A stretch of 64,000 nucleotides of DNA, taken from positions 496,001-560,000 of the forward strand of contig JAFKFM010000008.1 of NCBI GenBank assembly GCA_017308135.1, given 5' to 3'. Position 1 is the first letter of the stretch. Every line of letters begins with the position of its first letter. The notes under the pieces were generated by a model, which ran no database searches, was not told the origin of the DNA, and saw only the letters and a list, made by a program, of their open reading frames with translations. Made by a program: the position numbers and the translations under genes. This document shows positions 26,836-36,749 of this stretch, in pieces. Origin of the DNA: Alphaproteobacteria bacterium. Its GTDB lineage: Bacteria; Pseudomonadota; Alphaproteobacteria; CACIAM-22H2.

Positions 26836-28976
26836 GCCGTCGCCACCCGGTTCTGCAGCCAACCGATCACGCGGCGCGTCACGGCTTCCTTGAACCGTTC
26901 CCAGCGCGACGGATTGCTGACGATCGACGCACGATAGAAGGACGGGCACAGCACGGCGGCATGCGCGACCTCGCCGCATAGACCGCAGCCCACGCAGGAC
27001 TCGATCACTTTCGTGACCGGATCCGTGCGTAACGGATCGGGATGCGGGGCGATCGTCAGCGACGGACAGCCCGACAGGCGGATGCAGGAGCGATCGCCCG
27101 TGCACGTATCCGCGTCCACGCCGAAGCGCTCGCGGACGACGCGCTTGCCCTCGCGCGCCGCGCGCTCGCGCAACGGCTTCTCGCGGCGCTGGCGGTTCAA
27201 CATGCATTCGGATTGCGCGACGACGACTTTCGGCCCCGTCTCGGGCGTGGTCAACGCCTCGCGCAACGTCGCCATCATGCGTTTGAGATCGTAGGTCGGG
27301 TTGATCGTGCGCGCCCAATTGACGCCGATGCCGCGTACGGCCTTCTCGATCGCATTGCCGGTCTGGCGCGTTGCGCTGGGCTGATGCGAAGACGGGATAT
27401 CCTGTCCGCCCGTCGCCGCCGAATAGCCGTTATCGACGACGATGAACACGTTGTCCGATTTGTTGAACACCGCGTTGCCGATCGACGACGTCAATCCGTT
27501 ATGCCAGAAGCCGCCGTCGCCCATCACGGCGATCACGCGCTTGTCGGGCTTCAAAGCACCCTGCCCGTTCCAGGCCGACGCGGCCGCACCGCCAAGGCCG
27601 TACCCCATCGTCGCCGACCCGATATTGAACGGCGGCAGGATCGAAAACAGATGGCAGCCGATATCGCTGGCCACGTGATGGGGGCCGAGTTCGCGCTCGA
27701 CCAGCTTCATCGCGGTGAAAATCGGACGCTCGGGACAGCCCGTGCAGAAAGACGGTGGGCGCGCATGGACTTGCCCGTCGATACGGGTCAGCGCCGTCTT
27801 CAGCCGATTGTCGCCCGCCCCCGGCGATGCGCTTGCGGGCAGAAGCTCGGGCCGATAGGCGCGCACGAATTTGGTCAACCCGTCGCGCAAGACTTGGCCG
27901 GAATATTCGCCGGCCATCGGCAGCATATCCTTGCCGTGCAGGACTGTTTGCACATCCGCGCGACGCAAGATCGTGCCGATCGCCTGTTCGATAAATTCCG
28001 GCTGGCCTTCCTCGACGACGAGGATCGCCTTCCGGCCGCGCGAGAACCGGACGACTTCCGCGTCCACCAGCGGATAGGCGACATTAAGGACATAAAGGGG
28101 AACGCGCGACGATCCGTCTGGTCCGGCGAGGCCCATCAGTTCCAGCGCGCGCAGCGCCGTGTTGTAGACGCCGCCTTGCACCACGATGCCCACGTCGTCG
28201 ACATCGCCGTCGAAGAACTCGTTGAGTTTGTTTTCGACGATGAACCGCACGGCGGCGGGCCAGCGCCGCTCGATCTTGTCTTTCTCGTGCTGATAACTTG
28301 CCGGCGGCAGCACGATCCGGCTCACGTCGCGGCGCGGCGCCGATGCCGCGCGCTTCATGTCGTAGGCGGGGCGTTTGTTTGTCTTCGTCGCGAACCGCCC
28401 ATGCAGATGGCAGGTGCGGATGCGGACTTGCAGCATCACGGGCGTGTTCGAAGCCTCGGAAAGCTCGAAACCCTTCGCCACGCATTCTACAACCTTCGGC
28501 AGATTGGGACGCGGATCGAGCAGCCAGATTTGGCTTTTCATCGCGAAGGCGTGGCTGCGCTCCTGCATGATGGAGGAGCCTTCGCCGTAATCCTCGCCCA
28601 CGATGATCAACGCGCCGCCTTCGACGCCCGACGACGCGAGATTGGCGAGCGCGTCCGACGCGACGTTCGTGCCGACCGTGGATTTGAACGTCACGGCGCC
28701 GCGGATCGGATAGTGCACCGAAGCCGCGAGCATCGCCGCCGCCGTCGCCTCGCTGGCACTCGCCTCGAAATGCACGCCAAGCTCGTCGAGCACGGGTTTC
28801 GCGTCGGCAAGCACGTCCATCAAATGCGAGATCGGCGCGCCTTGATAGCCGCCGACATAAGCGACACCCGATTCGAGCAACGCCTTGGTGATCGCCAGAA
28901 TTCCTTCGCCGCGAAACTCGTCGCCATCGCCCAGGCGCAGCGTGCCGACTTCCTCGGCGAAGGAACGCTCGGCCAT
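26832..28976 (-). CDS. iorA: Indolepyruvate ferredoxin oxidoreductase, alpha subunit
   Basis: This 714-aa thiamine-diphosphate subunit decarboxylates aryl- or branched pyruvates (indolepyruvate, phenylpyruvate) and passes electrons to ferredoxin. The N-terminal pyrimidine-binding domain contains GGYQGAPISHLMDVLADA. The TPP-binding domain contains IGCHLFSILPPFNIGSATMG and VMGDGGFWHNGLTS (GDG near residue 483). Cysteine clusters lie at about residues 622-670 (DTCTGDRSCIRLSGCPS and ESCVGCGLCGEV) for Fe-S binding. ATG at 28976 shares one base with the preceding TAA (TAATG), and GAGG lies upstream. The likely substrate here comes from the aminotransferase at 40114. Confidence 0.93.
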   Translation of the reverse strand: MAERSFAEEVGTLRLGDGDEFRGEGILAITKALLESGVAYVGGYQGAPISHLMDVLADAKPVLDELGVHFEASASEATAAAMLAASVHYPIRGAVTFKSTVGTNVASDALANLASSGVEGGALIIVGEDYGEGSSIMQERSHAFAMKSQIWLLDPRPNLPKVVECVAKGFELSEASNTPVMLQVRIRTCHLHGRFATKTNKRPAYDMKRAASAPRRDVSRIVLPPASYQHEKDKIERRWPAAVRFIVENKLNEFFDGDVDDVGIVVQGGVYNTALRALELMGLAGPDGSSRVPLYVLNVAYPLVDAEVVRFSRGRKAILVVEEGQPEFIEQAIGTILRRADVQTVLHGKDMLPMAGEYSGQVLRDGLTKFVRAYRPELLPASASPGAGDNRLKTALTRIDGQVHARPPSFCTGCPERPIFTAMKLVERELGPHHVASDIGCHLFSILPPFNIGSATMGYGLGGAAASAWNGQGALKPDKRVIAVMGDGGFWHNGLTSSIGNAVFNKSDNVFIVVDNGYSAATGGQDIPSSHQPSATRQTGNAIEKAVRGIGVNWARTINPTYDLKRMMATLREALTTPETGPKVVVAQSECMLNRQRREKPLRERAAREGKRVVRERFGVDADTCTGDRSCIRLSGCPSLTIAPHPDPLRTDPVTKVIESCVGCGLCGEVAHAAVLCPSFYRASIVSNPSRWERFKEAVTRRVIGWLQNRVATA

Positions 28977-29764
28977 TACGCCGCCTCGGCGATGAGGGCC
29001 AGAACGCGCAGCGGGCTGCCCGAGCCGCGCTCGATCTTCAACGGCGGCGTGATCAACACCGCCCCGGTCGGCGGCAATTGATCGAGATTGGTGAGGCTCG
29101 CCAGACCGAATTTGTTGGCGCCGTGCATCAACGCGTGCGCGGGGAACGCCGGTTCGAAGGAGAATGCCTGCCCCGCATCGGTGCCGACGGCTTCGACACC
29201 CCAGCCATTGACATGGCGCTCCTCGACCAGGAAGCGGATCGCCGACGCGGCCGGTCCTGGCACATGGGGGCCGTCTTCCTTCATGTTGAGGAAGGCGGCG
29301 GGATCGCTGCGCTTCGACCAATCGGAGCGCATCAGCACCCACGATCCGGCGGGGATTGTCCCGTGCTTTGCTTCCCACTCGCGGATATGCGCGTCGGTGA
29401 CGGTGAATTTCTCGTCCTCGGCGCATTCCTTGGAGAAATCGAGCACGCAGGCCGGCGCCACCAGACGCTGCGGATCGACTGTATCCGTGGCGCCGTCCTT
29501 CATGTCCTTGCCGCTGATCCAATGGATCGGCGCATCGAAATGCGTACCCGTATGCTCGCCGCACGCGATGTTGTTCCAGTACCACGCCGGGCCGCGCTCG
29601 TCGAAATTCGAGATCGCCTCGGTCGCGAACGGCTTCGTCTGGCCGAACTCCGGCGGCAATGCGATGACCGGCGTGGATGGCTTCAACGTCTGCGTCAGAT
29701 CGACGATCCGGATTTTCCGGGCGGCGATGGCTTTGGCGAAATCCGCGAGCAAATTTGTCGACAT
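28976..29764 (-). CDS. Cyclase-family metal-dependent hydrolase (kynurenine-formamidase-like)
   Basis: This 262-aa member of the cyclase/KynB superfamily carries the family metal motif HTGTHFDAPIHW (His71, His75, Asp77, His81), which binds zinc or manganese in amidases and formamidases. ATG at 29764 is preferred because AGGAGG lies 7 bases upstream; a TTG two codons earlier (29770) is the alternative. Its stop overlaps iorA. Members hydrolyse formyl-kynurenine, isatin, cyclic imides or related amides. The substrate here is unknown, but position next to iorA suggests it opens an amide or ring compound within the same catabolic route. Confidence 0.85.
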   Translation of the reverse strand: MSTNLLADFAKAIAARKIRIVDLTQTLKPSTPVIALPPEFGQTKPFATEAISNFDERGPAWYWNNIACGEHTGTHFDAPIHWISGKDMKDGATDTVDPQRLVAPACVLDFSKECAEDEKFTVTDAHIREWEAKHGTIPAGSWVLMRSDWSKRSDPAAFLNMKEDGPHVPGPAASAIRFLVEERHVNGWGVEAVGTDAGQAFSFEPAFPAHALMHGANKFGLASLTNLDQLPPTGAVLITPPLKIERGSGSPLRVLALIAEAA

Positions 29765-29804
29765 CTTCAAGCCTCCTGTTGGATCTATTTTCGGTCTTAT
29801 GCGG

Positions 29805-30776
29805 TTATGCCGGGCGCCAAATCACGTGCTGCCCCAGCCCCATATCCCGCGCATTGGCGACGGCGCGTAAGGTCGCGGCCATGTCTTCGACGGCCATGCC
29901 CAGCGATTTGAACAACGTCACGGCTTCGGTGCTCAAGCGTCCGGGATGCGCGCCCGCCAGCACGTCGCCGATCTCCGCGCGGATATGCGTCGCGTCGATC
30001 GCGCCCTCGCCGATCGGCAGCAATAACTCGCCGCATTCGGTCAACGCTTGCGCACGAGAGTCGACGAAAAACTCCGACGCCGCGACGATATCGGTGCCGA
30101 TTTCGCGCGACGACGGCGAGCTGGCGCCGACCGCGTTGATGTGACAGCCCGGCGCGATCCAGCCGCGCTTCAACAACGGCTCGCGCGACGCGGTCGTGGT
30201 GCAGACGATATCGGCGCCGGCGACCGCGCTTTCGATGTCGCGCGCGCAAGCGACGCCCAAGCTTTCCGCGACCTGCTCGGGCTGATCGGCTTCGCGCGCC
30301 CATAACACGATCGATGCTTGCGGCAGAACCAGACGCAACGCCGCGACATGCGCGCGCGCTTGCGTGCCGCCACCCACGACCGCGATTCGCCGTGAATCCT
30401 TGCGCGCCAAGGCGAGCGTGGCGACGGCGCTGGTCGCCGCCGTGCGCAAAGCGGTGATGGCGCTCGCATCCACCAGCGCCAGCAACTCGCCCGTCGTGCC
30501 GTCATGGACGAGGATCGCGCCTTGATGGGTGTCCAAGCCGCGCACGCGATTGTCGGGCGCCACCAGAACGTCCTTTACGCACCACGCAGGATCTTTGCCG
30601 CCCCGGAACACGGGCATCAATCCCATCAACGGTCCATCGGATGTGGGCTTCAGCTGGAAGCGCGCGAATTGCTCGCTCTCGCCGCGCGCCAGCGCGATCA
30701 ATCCGTCGCGCACCGCCGCGATACAATCGGCCATCGGCAATGCCGCGCGCACGTCTTTTCCATTCAGAACGAACAT
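29805..30776 (-). CDS. Ornithine cyclodeaminase / mu-crystallin family protein
   Basis: This 323-aa NAD(P)-binding enzyme contains the Rossmann motif VVGGGTQARAHVAAL (around residues 133-147), the conserved active-site segment AWCVKDVLVAP (Lys68) and ALRTAATSAVA (Arg111). Family members include ornithine cyclodeaminase, alanine dehydrogenase and ketimine reductase, so the likely chemistry is reversible reduction or deamination of a cyclic or linear imino acid. ATG at 30776 begins two bases past the stop of the upstream FAD oxidase gene, so they are co-transcribed. The exact substrate cannot be read from sequence. Confidence 0.88.
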   Translation of the reverse strand: MFVLNGKDVRAALPMADCIAAVRDGLIALARGESEQFARFQLKPTSDGPLMGLMPVFRGGKDPAWCVKDVLVAPDNRVRGLDTHQGAILVHDGTTGELLALVDASAITALRTAATSAVATLALARKDSRRIAVVGGGTQARAHVAALRLVLPQASIVLWAREADQPEQVAESLGVACARDIESAVAGADIVCTTTASREPLLKRGWIAPGCHINAVGASSPSSREIGTDIVAASEFFVDSRAQALTECGELLLPIGEGAIDATHIRAEIGDVLAGAHPGRLSTEAVTLFKSLGMAVEDMAATLRAVANARDMGLGQHVIWRPA

Positions 30777-30778
30777 CG

Positions 30779-32068
30779 TCACAACCCCGCCCGATGATCT
30801 TGCCAACGCGCCTGCGCGATCGCGAAAGATGGTGCTGCCGCCGCCAACATGCGCATCGGCACGCCGCCCGGTTTCGTGATCCCGATCGGCAGATCGCACG
30901 GATTGGTGCCGGAGATCGCGTCGGCGAGGATTTCGCCCAGCATCGCCGTCAACGCAATTCCCCTTCCGTTGCAACCGATCCCGCCCAGAAAACCGGTCCC
31001 GAATTCGTAAAGATGCGGCAGGAAATCCATCGTCATCGCGGCGGTGCCGCGCCAAACGAAATCGACCGATGGCGTTTCCGCCAATGAAAGCTCGTGCCGC
31101 AACCGCGCGGCGATCATCCGCGCCATACGGGCTTCGGCGTCGATCGGCAGCATCGACATGCCGCCACTGATCAAGCGGTTGTCGCGATCCAGCCGATAGG
31201 TCAGCAGATTGGCGCGCGTATCGGCGACCGGATTGCGATTGGGAGATATCCGGCGAATGGTCGCCGCGTCGAGCGGTTGGGTCGCGATCTGATAGACGAC
31301 AAGCGGCACGGTCGAGCGGCCAAGCGGGCGCGCGGCGCCTTGCGTGAACGCATTGGTGCAGAGCAGAACCTTATCTGCGCGCAATGTCGTGCTGCCGCAG
31401 GCGAGTTGCCAAGCGTTCCCGACACGCGCGATCCGATCGACCGGCGTATTCTCGTGCAACACCGCCCCCACCGCGATGGCGGCCGAGGCAAGACCATAAG
31501 CGTAATTCAGCGGATGCAGCATGCCACCGCTTTCGTCGATCAACGCGCCGACGCAATGGCGCAACCCCGTGCGGGCGCGCGCTTGCGCTTCGTCCAACAT
31601 CGAGACGGGCCGGCCCAATGCGCGCCACGCCGCCGCGCGCCGCGCCAGCGTGTCGAACATCGCCAGCGAATGGGCGACATGCAGCCAGCCATTCTGTTCG
31701 GCATCGCACGCGATCGAATGGTCGCGGATCGTCGCGAAGACACGATCGGCGCCGACACCGATCATTTTCAACAGGCGCGTGCCGCGTTCCTGCCCCAGGC
31801 GCGCAACCACCGCGTCGGGATCAGCCTTGGCGAAATTCGGCACGACGAACCCGGCATTGACGCCGCTTGCCCCCGCACCGACCGCGTCCGCTTCGAGGAT
31901 AACGACCTTGGCGCCGCGACGCGCGAGATGCAGTGCCGCCGTCAATCCGGTGAACCCGGCACCGACGATCACGACATCGGCGGCGATATCGGCGCGTAAC
32001 GGCGCCGCGACAGGGCGCTGCCCAGCCGTCGGGAACCAAACCGTGTGGCGATATTGCGCGATACTCAT
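30779..32068 (-). CDS. FAD-dependent amine/amino-acid oxidase (DAO family)
   Basis: This 429-aa flavoprotein has an N-terminal dinucleotide-binding motif VVIVGAGFTGLTAALHLARR (residues about 33-52), the extension SGVNAGFV typical of gamma-glutamylputrescine-oxidase-like enzymes, and the C-terminal FAD motif GFLGGIGCNGRGIALT. It probably oxidises a secondary amine or D-/N-substituted amino acid to an imine with oxygen or an acceptor. ATG at 32068 overlaps the molybdoenzyme stop (ATGA). An imine product would suit the following OCD-family reductase or the RidA-like deaminase in the neighbouring operon; that link is an inference. Confidence 0.88.
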   Translation of the reverse strand: MSIAQYRHTVWFPTAGQRPVAAPLRADIAADVVIVGAGFTGLTAALHLARRGAKVVILEADAVGAGASGVNAGFVVPNFAKADPDAVVARLGQERGTRLLKMIGVGADRVFATIRDHSIACDAEQNGWLHVAHSLAMFDTLARRAAAWRALGRPVSMLDEAQARARTGLRHCVGALIDESGGMLHPLNYAYGLASAAIAVGAVLHENTPVDRIARVGNAWQLACGSTTLRADKVLLCTNAFTQGAARPLGRSTVPLVVYQIATQPLDAATIRRISPNRNPVADTRANLLTYRLDRDNRLISGGMSMLPIDAEARMARMIAARLRHELSLAETPSVDFVWRGTAAMTMDFLPHLYEFGTGFLGGIGCNGRGIALTAMLGEILADAISGTNPCDLPIGITKPGGVPMRMLAAAAPSFAIAQARWQDHRAGL

Positions 32069-34362
32069 CGGCCGACGAACACCGGCAGATCGAACGCGCC
32101 GAGACGCGGCAATTCCCCGCGCCACGCTGCAATTTCGACAAGGCAGGTCTGTGCGCTGCACCCTTGCGACAGCGACGAGGCGGGCGCATCCAGCGTCAGC
32201 ACGTTGGGATTGCCGTGCCGATCGAGCCCGGTCTCGGGATCGGGGTCGTACCAGGCGCCGGTGCTGAGCCGTGCAACGCCCGGCATGATATCTTCGGTCA
32301 GGATTGCCGCCGCCAGGCAACGGCCGCGATCGTTGAAGATTTCGACGATCTGGTATTGCGCGATGCCCCGTGCGGCGGCATCGGTGGGATTGAGATAAAC
32401 GGGTTCGCGCCCCGCGATCTTGCCCGCCCGGCTATGCGGGCTCGCGTCGAGTTGGCTGTGCAAACGGCGCGCGGGCTGGTCGGTCAGCAGATGCAACGGA
32501 AAGCGTTTGGCGGTTTCGCTGCCCAGCCATTCCGCCGGCGCGCGCCAAACGGCATGGCCGGGGCAATCGGACAGTGCGAAACCGGCAACGCGGTCGGAAT
32601 GGATCTCGATCCGCCCCGATGGCGTCGTAAGCGGATGACGCTGCGGATCGGCGACGAAATCGGCAAGCATCGTCGCCGGGCGATCCTGCAACGTAAAATC
32701 GACGATGCCTGCGCGCCAGAAATCGTCGAAATCCGGCAGATCGATCCCGCGGCCTTGGTTGATCTGCCGGCATTCGGCGTAGAGCCGCCGCAACCAGCCC
32801 ATCGTGTCGAGATTTTCGGTGAAGGCCGCGGCACTGCCAAGGCGCGCGGATAATGCCGCGAAGATATCGTAATCGTCGCGCGCCTCGCCCGCCGGCGGAA
32901 CGGCGCGCTTCATCGTGACGAGATAGGCTTCGAGAGTCGCCGAGCCGATATCGTCACGCTCCAGCGTCGTCGTGGCCGGCAGCACGATATCGGCGTGTTT
33001 GGCCGTCGCGGTCCAATATTGCTCGTTGACGACGATCGTCTCCGGCTTTCGCCAAGCGCGTCGCAGGCGGTTCAGATCCTGATGATGATGGAACGGATTA
33101 CCGCCCGCCCAGTAGATCAGCCGGATATCGGGATAGACATGGTTTTGGCCGTTATAGGTGAACGTCGCGCCCGGCTGGAGCAGCATATCGGCGATCCGCG
33201 CCACCGGAATGAAATCGGGAATGCCGGCACGCAATTGCGACAGCGTCGGCCCCTTCACCCGCGCATGCGAACTGCCGACGAGATTGGCCGCACCGTAGCC
33301 CACACCGAAGCCGCCACCCGGCAGACCGATCTGGCCCAGCATCGCGGCGAGTGAAATCACCGCCCAGAAGGGCTGCTCGCCATGCGAGGCGCGCTGCATC
33401 GACCACGAAACATTTAGCATCGTGCGCAACGCCGCCATGCGCCGGGCAAGCGATACGATCGTCGCGGCGGGCACACCGCTGATCGCTTCCGCCCATTCGG
33501 GCGTCTTGGCGACACCGTCGGCCGCACCGGTCAGATAAGCTTCGAACCGCTCGAAGCCGACGCAGCAGCGATCGAGGAATTTCCGGTCGTGAAGCGCCTC
33601 GGCGATCAGGACGTATCCCAGCGCCAGCATCACCGCCGTATCGGTATTGGGTCGGCACGCGATCCATTCGGCATCCGCACCGGCGGCGCCGAGATTATCG
33701 CGCACGGGACCGATATTGACGAAGTGCACGCCCGCTTCGCGCATCGCGGCGAGGCCTCGTGCCACACCGTGGCGCCCCACGCCGCCCGCATTCATCTGCG
33801 CGTTCTTCACCGGCACGCCGCCGAAGGTGACGAATAATTCCGTATGCCGCGCCATCACGTCCCACGACGTGTGCGACGCCATCAGATCATCCATGCCGGC
33901 GACGACATGCGGCAAGATCACGTTGGCCGCGCCCAAGCTGTAGGAATCGACATGCCGGACATAACCGCCGGCCGCGTTCATGAAGCGATGGACTTGGCTT
34001 TGGGCGTGATGGAACCTGCCGGCACTCGACCAGCCATAGGAGCCCGCGAAAATCGATCGATTGCCGAATTGGCGGCGCACGCGATCGATATCGCCCGCGA
34101 CGAAATCCAGCGCCTCGTCCCAACTCACCTCGACGAACGCATCCTGGCCGCGCCGTTCGGGTGCGGCACCGGGGCCGCCACGCAGCCAGCTTTCGCGGAT
34201 CGCGGGACGCCGCACCCGCAACCGCGCGAGATCCGGATCGAGCGCATGCAAGCCGATGGGGCTCGGGTCCGGATCGTCACGGAACGGCACGAGTGCGGGA
34301 CCGGCATCGCCGGCTCGCGCGACCTCGTAAAGTCCCCAATGCGACAGCGTGTAGTTCGTCAT
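32065..34362 (-). CDS. Molybdopterin (bis-MGD) S-/N-oxide reductase family enzyme, BisC/TorA-like
   Basis: This 765-aa member of the DMSO-reductase family shows GSYGWSSAGRFHHAQ (residues 108-122) and YSLGAANVILPHV, where Ser142 matches the molybdenum-ligand serine of TorA/BisC/DMSO reductases. NEQYWTATAKHADIVLPATT and the C-terminal MGD-binding domain (QPARRLHSQLDASPHS) complete the layout. There is no twin-arginine signal, and no 4Fe-4S cysteine motif at the N-terminus, so it is cytoplasmic like BisC. It may reduce a sulfoxide or N-oxide, or work as an oxidase of the operon's substrate. The gene lies directly after the binding protein gene. Confidence 0.9.
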   Translation of the reverse strand: MTNYTLSHWGLYEVARAGDAGPALVPFRDDPDPSPIGLHALDPDLARLRVRRPAIRESWLRGGPGAAPERRGQDAFVEVSWDEALDFVAGDIDRVRRQFGNRSIFAGSYGWSSAGRFHHAQSQVHRFMNAAGGYVRHVDSYSLGAANVILPHVVAGMDDLMASHTSWDVMARHTELFVTFGGVPVKNAQMNAGGVGRHGVARGLAAMREAGVHFVNIGPVRDNLGAAGADAEWIACRPNTDTAVMLALGYVLIAEALHDRKFLDRCCVGFERFEAYLTGAADGVAKTPEWAEAISGVPAATIVSLARRMAALRTMLNVSWSMQRASHGEQPFWAVISLAAMLGQIGLPGGGFGVGYGAANLVGSSHARVKGPTLSQLRAGIPDFIPVARIADMLLQPGATFTYNGQNHVYPDIRLIYWAGGNPFHHHQDLNRLRRAWRKPETIVVNEQYWTATAKHADIVLPATTTLERDDIGSATLEAYLVTMKRAVPPAGEARDDYDIFAALSARLGSAAAFTENLDTMGWLRRLYAECRQINQGRGIDLPDFDDFWRAGIVDFTLQDRPATMLADFVADPQRHPLTTPSGRIEIHSDRVAGFALSDCPGHAVWRAPAEWLGSETAKRFPLHLLTDQPARRLHSQLDASPHSRAGKIAGREPVYLNPTDAAARGIAQYQIVEIFNDRGRCLAAAILTEDIMPGVARLSTGAWYDPDPETGLDRHGNPNVLTLDAPASSLSQGCSAQTCLVEIAAWRGELPRLGAFDLPVFVGR

Positions 34363-34416
34363 GCTCGGCTCCTCGCCCGCGTCGATCCGGATCGGGACCG
34401 ACGCGGGCGCGGTACG

Positions 34417-35697
34417 TCAGCCGTCGATGCGCTTGAACAGCTTCAGCATATCCTCGATCGAATAGCCCTTATCGATGACCATGTTCTGGCCGTCGATACG
34501 CCACGAGATCGCGGGGCCGCTGACATCGCCATAGGCATCGAACTCGATCGGCCCGGTCGCGCCGGTATACTTTATGGCGGTACCCTTCGCGATGAATTCG
34601 CGCGCCTTCTTGAACTCCGCCGGACCGGTCGCCACGTTCTCGCCGCCGGGCGTATGGATCTTGCGGATTGCGTCGCGAACGGACGTGCCCGATAGATCCG
34701 GCGCGATGTTCATCGCGAGACCGAGCGCCATCACCGCGTCGTAGATGTTGTAGATGCCCGGGCCCGCCGCACTCGCCTTGTACTCCGTCTCGAAGGCTTG
34801 CTTGAACGTCTCGACCGACGGACCGCCGGTCGTCGTGTTGTCGGTGCCGAAAGCCTTGGTCAGATAACGCTCGCCCACGGCCTTGACGAAATCGGGGCTG
34901 CGCAGCGCGTTGTTGAGGATCAGATTCTGCGTGCCGCCGAGCGAGATCCACTCGCGCGCGATCGTGGCGCCATCCAACGGGAAGGCGACCAGGAACATCG
35001 CGTCCGGCTTTTCGGCCAACGCTGCGGTGACTTCCGCGCGGTAGGAAGCTTGGTTCTCGTTGAAGCCGACAGCCTTCACGACCTTGCCGCCGGAAACTTC
35101 CGTGGCCTTAGTGAAATCCTTGACCAAGCTGGTGCCGTAATCGGTGTTGACGTAGATCAGCGCGATGCGCTTCCAGCCGCGCTCGGCCGCAAGGGCTGCC
35201 GGCAGATAAGCGAGGCTCTTCACCGTCGGGATGGTGCGGAAGAAGAACCCGCCGGTCTTCCCTTCCTGCGCCATCGCCGTCAGGATCGGCGCCGAGGAGC
35301 AGCACGAGATCTGCGGAATCTTCGACGGTGCGGCGACCGACGTCAGGACCGGGATGGTGACGCCGCTCGAAATCGCGCCGACCAGGCCCGAGACACGCTC
35401 GACCTCGACCAGGAATTTCGCGGCGTCGACGCCAACACTCGGCTGGCCTTGATCGTCGCGCAACGCGAGTTCGGCCTGGCAACCCTTGATGCCGCCGCCT
35501 TCGTTGATGTGGCGGACGGCAAGTTGCGCGCTGTTGGCGATGTTCTTGCCGACGGCACCCATCGAGCCGGTCAGCGACAAAACGGCACCGATTTTCACCG
35601 GGCAAGCCACGGCTTGCGCGGCGGCGGGCGCCGCCATCAACGCCGGCAATGCGGCAACGGCGCACACCGTCAGCAAAGAGCGAATTCCGTAAGACAT
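34417..35697 (-). CDS. Branched-chain-amino-acid-type ABC substrate-binding protein
   Basis: This 426-aa periplasmic type I binding protein has a Sec signal (hydrophobic core LLTVCAVAALPALMAAPAAA, cleavage after about residue 28) followed by VKIGAVLSLTGSMGAVGKN, the standard Peripla_BP_6 opening. It binds the transported solute for the LivHMGF system encoded in the neighbouring operon; no other Liv-type permease is near. It is the first gene of the minus-strand catabolic run, and a TTTGATCATA site lies about 80 bp upstream of its start. The ligand is probably an amino-acid-like compound, given the catabolic genes; this is an inference. Confidence 0.92.
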   Translation of the reverse strand: MSYGIRSLLTVCAVAALPALMAAPAAAQAVACPVKIGAVLSLTGSMGAVGKNIANSAQLAVRHINEGGGIKGCQAELALRDDQGQPSVGVDAAKFLVEVERVSGLVGAISSGVTIPVLTSVAAPSKIPQISCCSSAPILTAMAQEGKTGGFFFRTIPTVKSLAYLPAALAAERGWKRIALIYVNTDYGTSLVKDFTKATEVSGGKVVKAVGFNENQASYRAEVTAALAEKPDAMFLVAFPLDGATIAREWISLGGTQNLILNNALRSPDFVKAVGERYLTKAFGTDNTTTGGPSVETFKQAFETEYKASAAGPGIYNIYDAVMALGLAMNIAPDLSGTSVRDAIRKIHTPGGENVATGPAEFKKAREFIAKGTAIKYTGATGPIEFDAYGDVSGPAISWRIDGQNMVIDKGYSIEDMLKLFKRIDG

Positions 35698-36025
35698 GAG
35701 CTTCCCTTCTTTTTGTTGGTCGCGATGCGTGGCGCGAGCTTGATATCCGGCGAATTCGTCCGGGTGCGCGTTACATCATTTGATCATAAGAGCATAAAAA
35801 AGAAATCCGGTAAAGCGCCGCGATATATCTCCGAAAGCTCCGCTCAGGCATTTATAGTGCACTGAAATTATTTATGTTTTAAGGACTTTCACGCACTTCC
35901 CGGACAACGTAAATAGATAATCGCCACGACCGCCTCTCCTTTCCAAATCGAAGGAACTTGCCCTTGAATAGCCCGTTCAAATATGTTGAAAATCTAAACA
36001 TCGTTTGATCAAAAAGCAGGCCGAG
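35698..36025. promoter_or_regulatory. Divergent regulatory region between binding-protein operon and GntR gene
   Basis: This 328-bp A+T-rich region holds both promoters. TTTGATCATA (35779-35788) lies about 80 bp upstream of the binding-protein start. The perfect palindrome TTTGATCAAA (36004-36013) lies 13 bp before the chosen GntR start. A third copy of the same palindrome occurs at 41692-41701 before the ridA-like gene. The sites are proposed operators of the GntR protein. Confidence 0.6.
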
Positions 36026-36748
36026 ATGTCCGTCGATTTCCTCGAACCGGTATCGTCGCGTTCGACGATTCAGGACGAAGTCTACAAGCGGCTGCGCCAT
36101 GCCCTGATGTCCGGCCATTTCGAGCCGGGCCAAACGCTGACCATCGCGTTCCTCGCGGAGACGTTCCGGACCAGCCACATGCCGGTGCGCGAAGCGCTGC
36201 GCCGCCTGACGGCGGAAAACGCGCTCGTCGTCGTGCCCAACGGCTCGGCCAAAGTGCCGACGGTCAGCCTCGACGGGCTCAACGATCTTTGCCTGACGCG
36301 GATAGCACTCGAATCGCTCGCGACGAAACTCGCCGCCGAACGCGCCACCCCCGCCGAGCGTGAACGCTTCAAAACACTGATGCTGGAGCATGAAGCGGCG
36401 ACATCCGCGCGCGATCTCGCATTGATGCTGGCGAAGAACCAGGAATTCCATTTCGCGATCTACGAAGCCTGTGGATCGCCCGTTGTCGTCCAGTTCATCC
36501 AGACGCTGTGGCTGCGCTTCGGCCCCTATATGCGCATGTTGTCGAATTATATCGAGCCGCTGTTGATCGCCGACGGCTACCGGCCGAGTTCCCATCACCG
36601 CGATTTGATCGCCGCGATGGAAGCGGACGATGCAAGGGCCGCCGTTAAAGCGATCGAAGGCGATATCAAGACGACGCAGGGATTGTTGCGCCGTCTGTGC
36701 CGGAATTTGGTCGAAGATACGCCGACGCGCCGCCGGCGCGACGTTTGA
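36026..36748 (+). CDS. GntR-family transcriptional regulator with FCD domain
   Basis: This 240-aa regulator has an N-terminal winged helix (STIQDEVYKRLRHALMSGHF, TSHMPVREALRRLTAENALV) and a C-terminal FCD ligand-binding domain (LTRIALESLATKLAAERAT onward, with ending motif SSHHRDLIAAMEADDARAAV). ATG at 36026 is chosen; a TTG at 36005 would add seven residues but lies inside the TTTGATCAAA palindrome. FCD regulators usually respond to organic acids or amino-acid derivatives. Its place between the two catabolic/uptake operons, and palindromes upstream of all three transcription units, suggest it represses them until the substrate binds. Confidence 0.9.
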   Translation: MSVDFLEPVSSRSTIQDEVYKRLRHALMSGHFEPGQTLTIAFLAETFRTSHMPVREALRRLTAENALVVVPNGSAKVPTVSLDGLNDLCLTRIALESLATKLAAERATPAERERFKTLMLEHEAATSARDLALMLAKNQEFHFAIYEACGSPVVVQFIQTLWLRFGPYMRMLSNYIEPLLIADGYRPSSHHRDLIAAMEADDARAAVKAIEGDIKTTQGLLRRLCRNLVEDTPTRRRRDV

Positions 36749-36749
36749 T

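Noticed and set aside
27042-29081. A 679-codon open frame on the plus strand
   Set aside because: It lies antisense across iorA; the sense frame has clear motifs and the antisense one has none.
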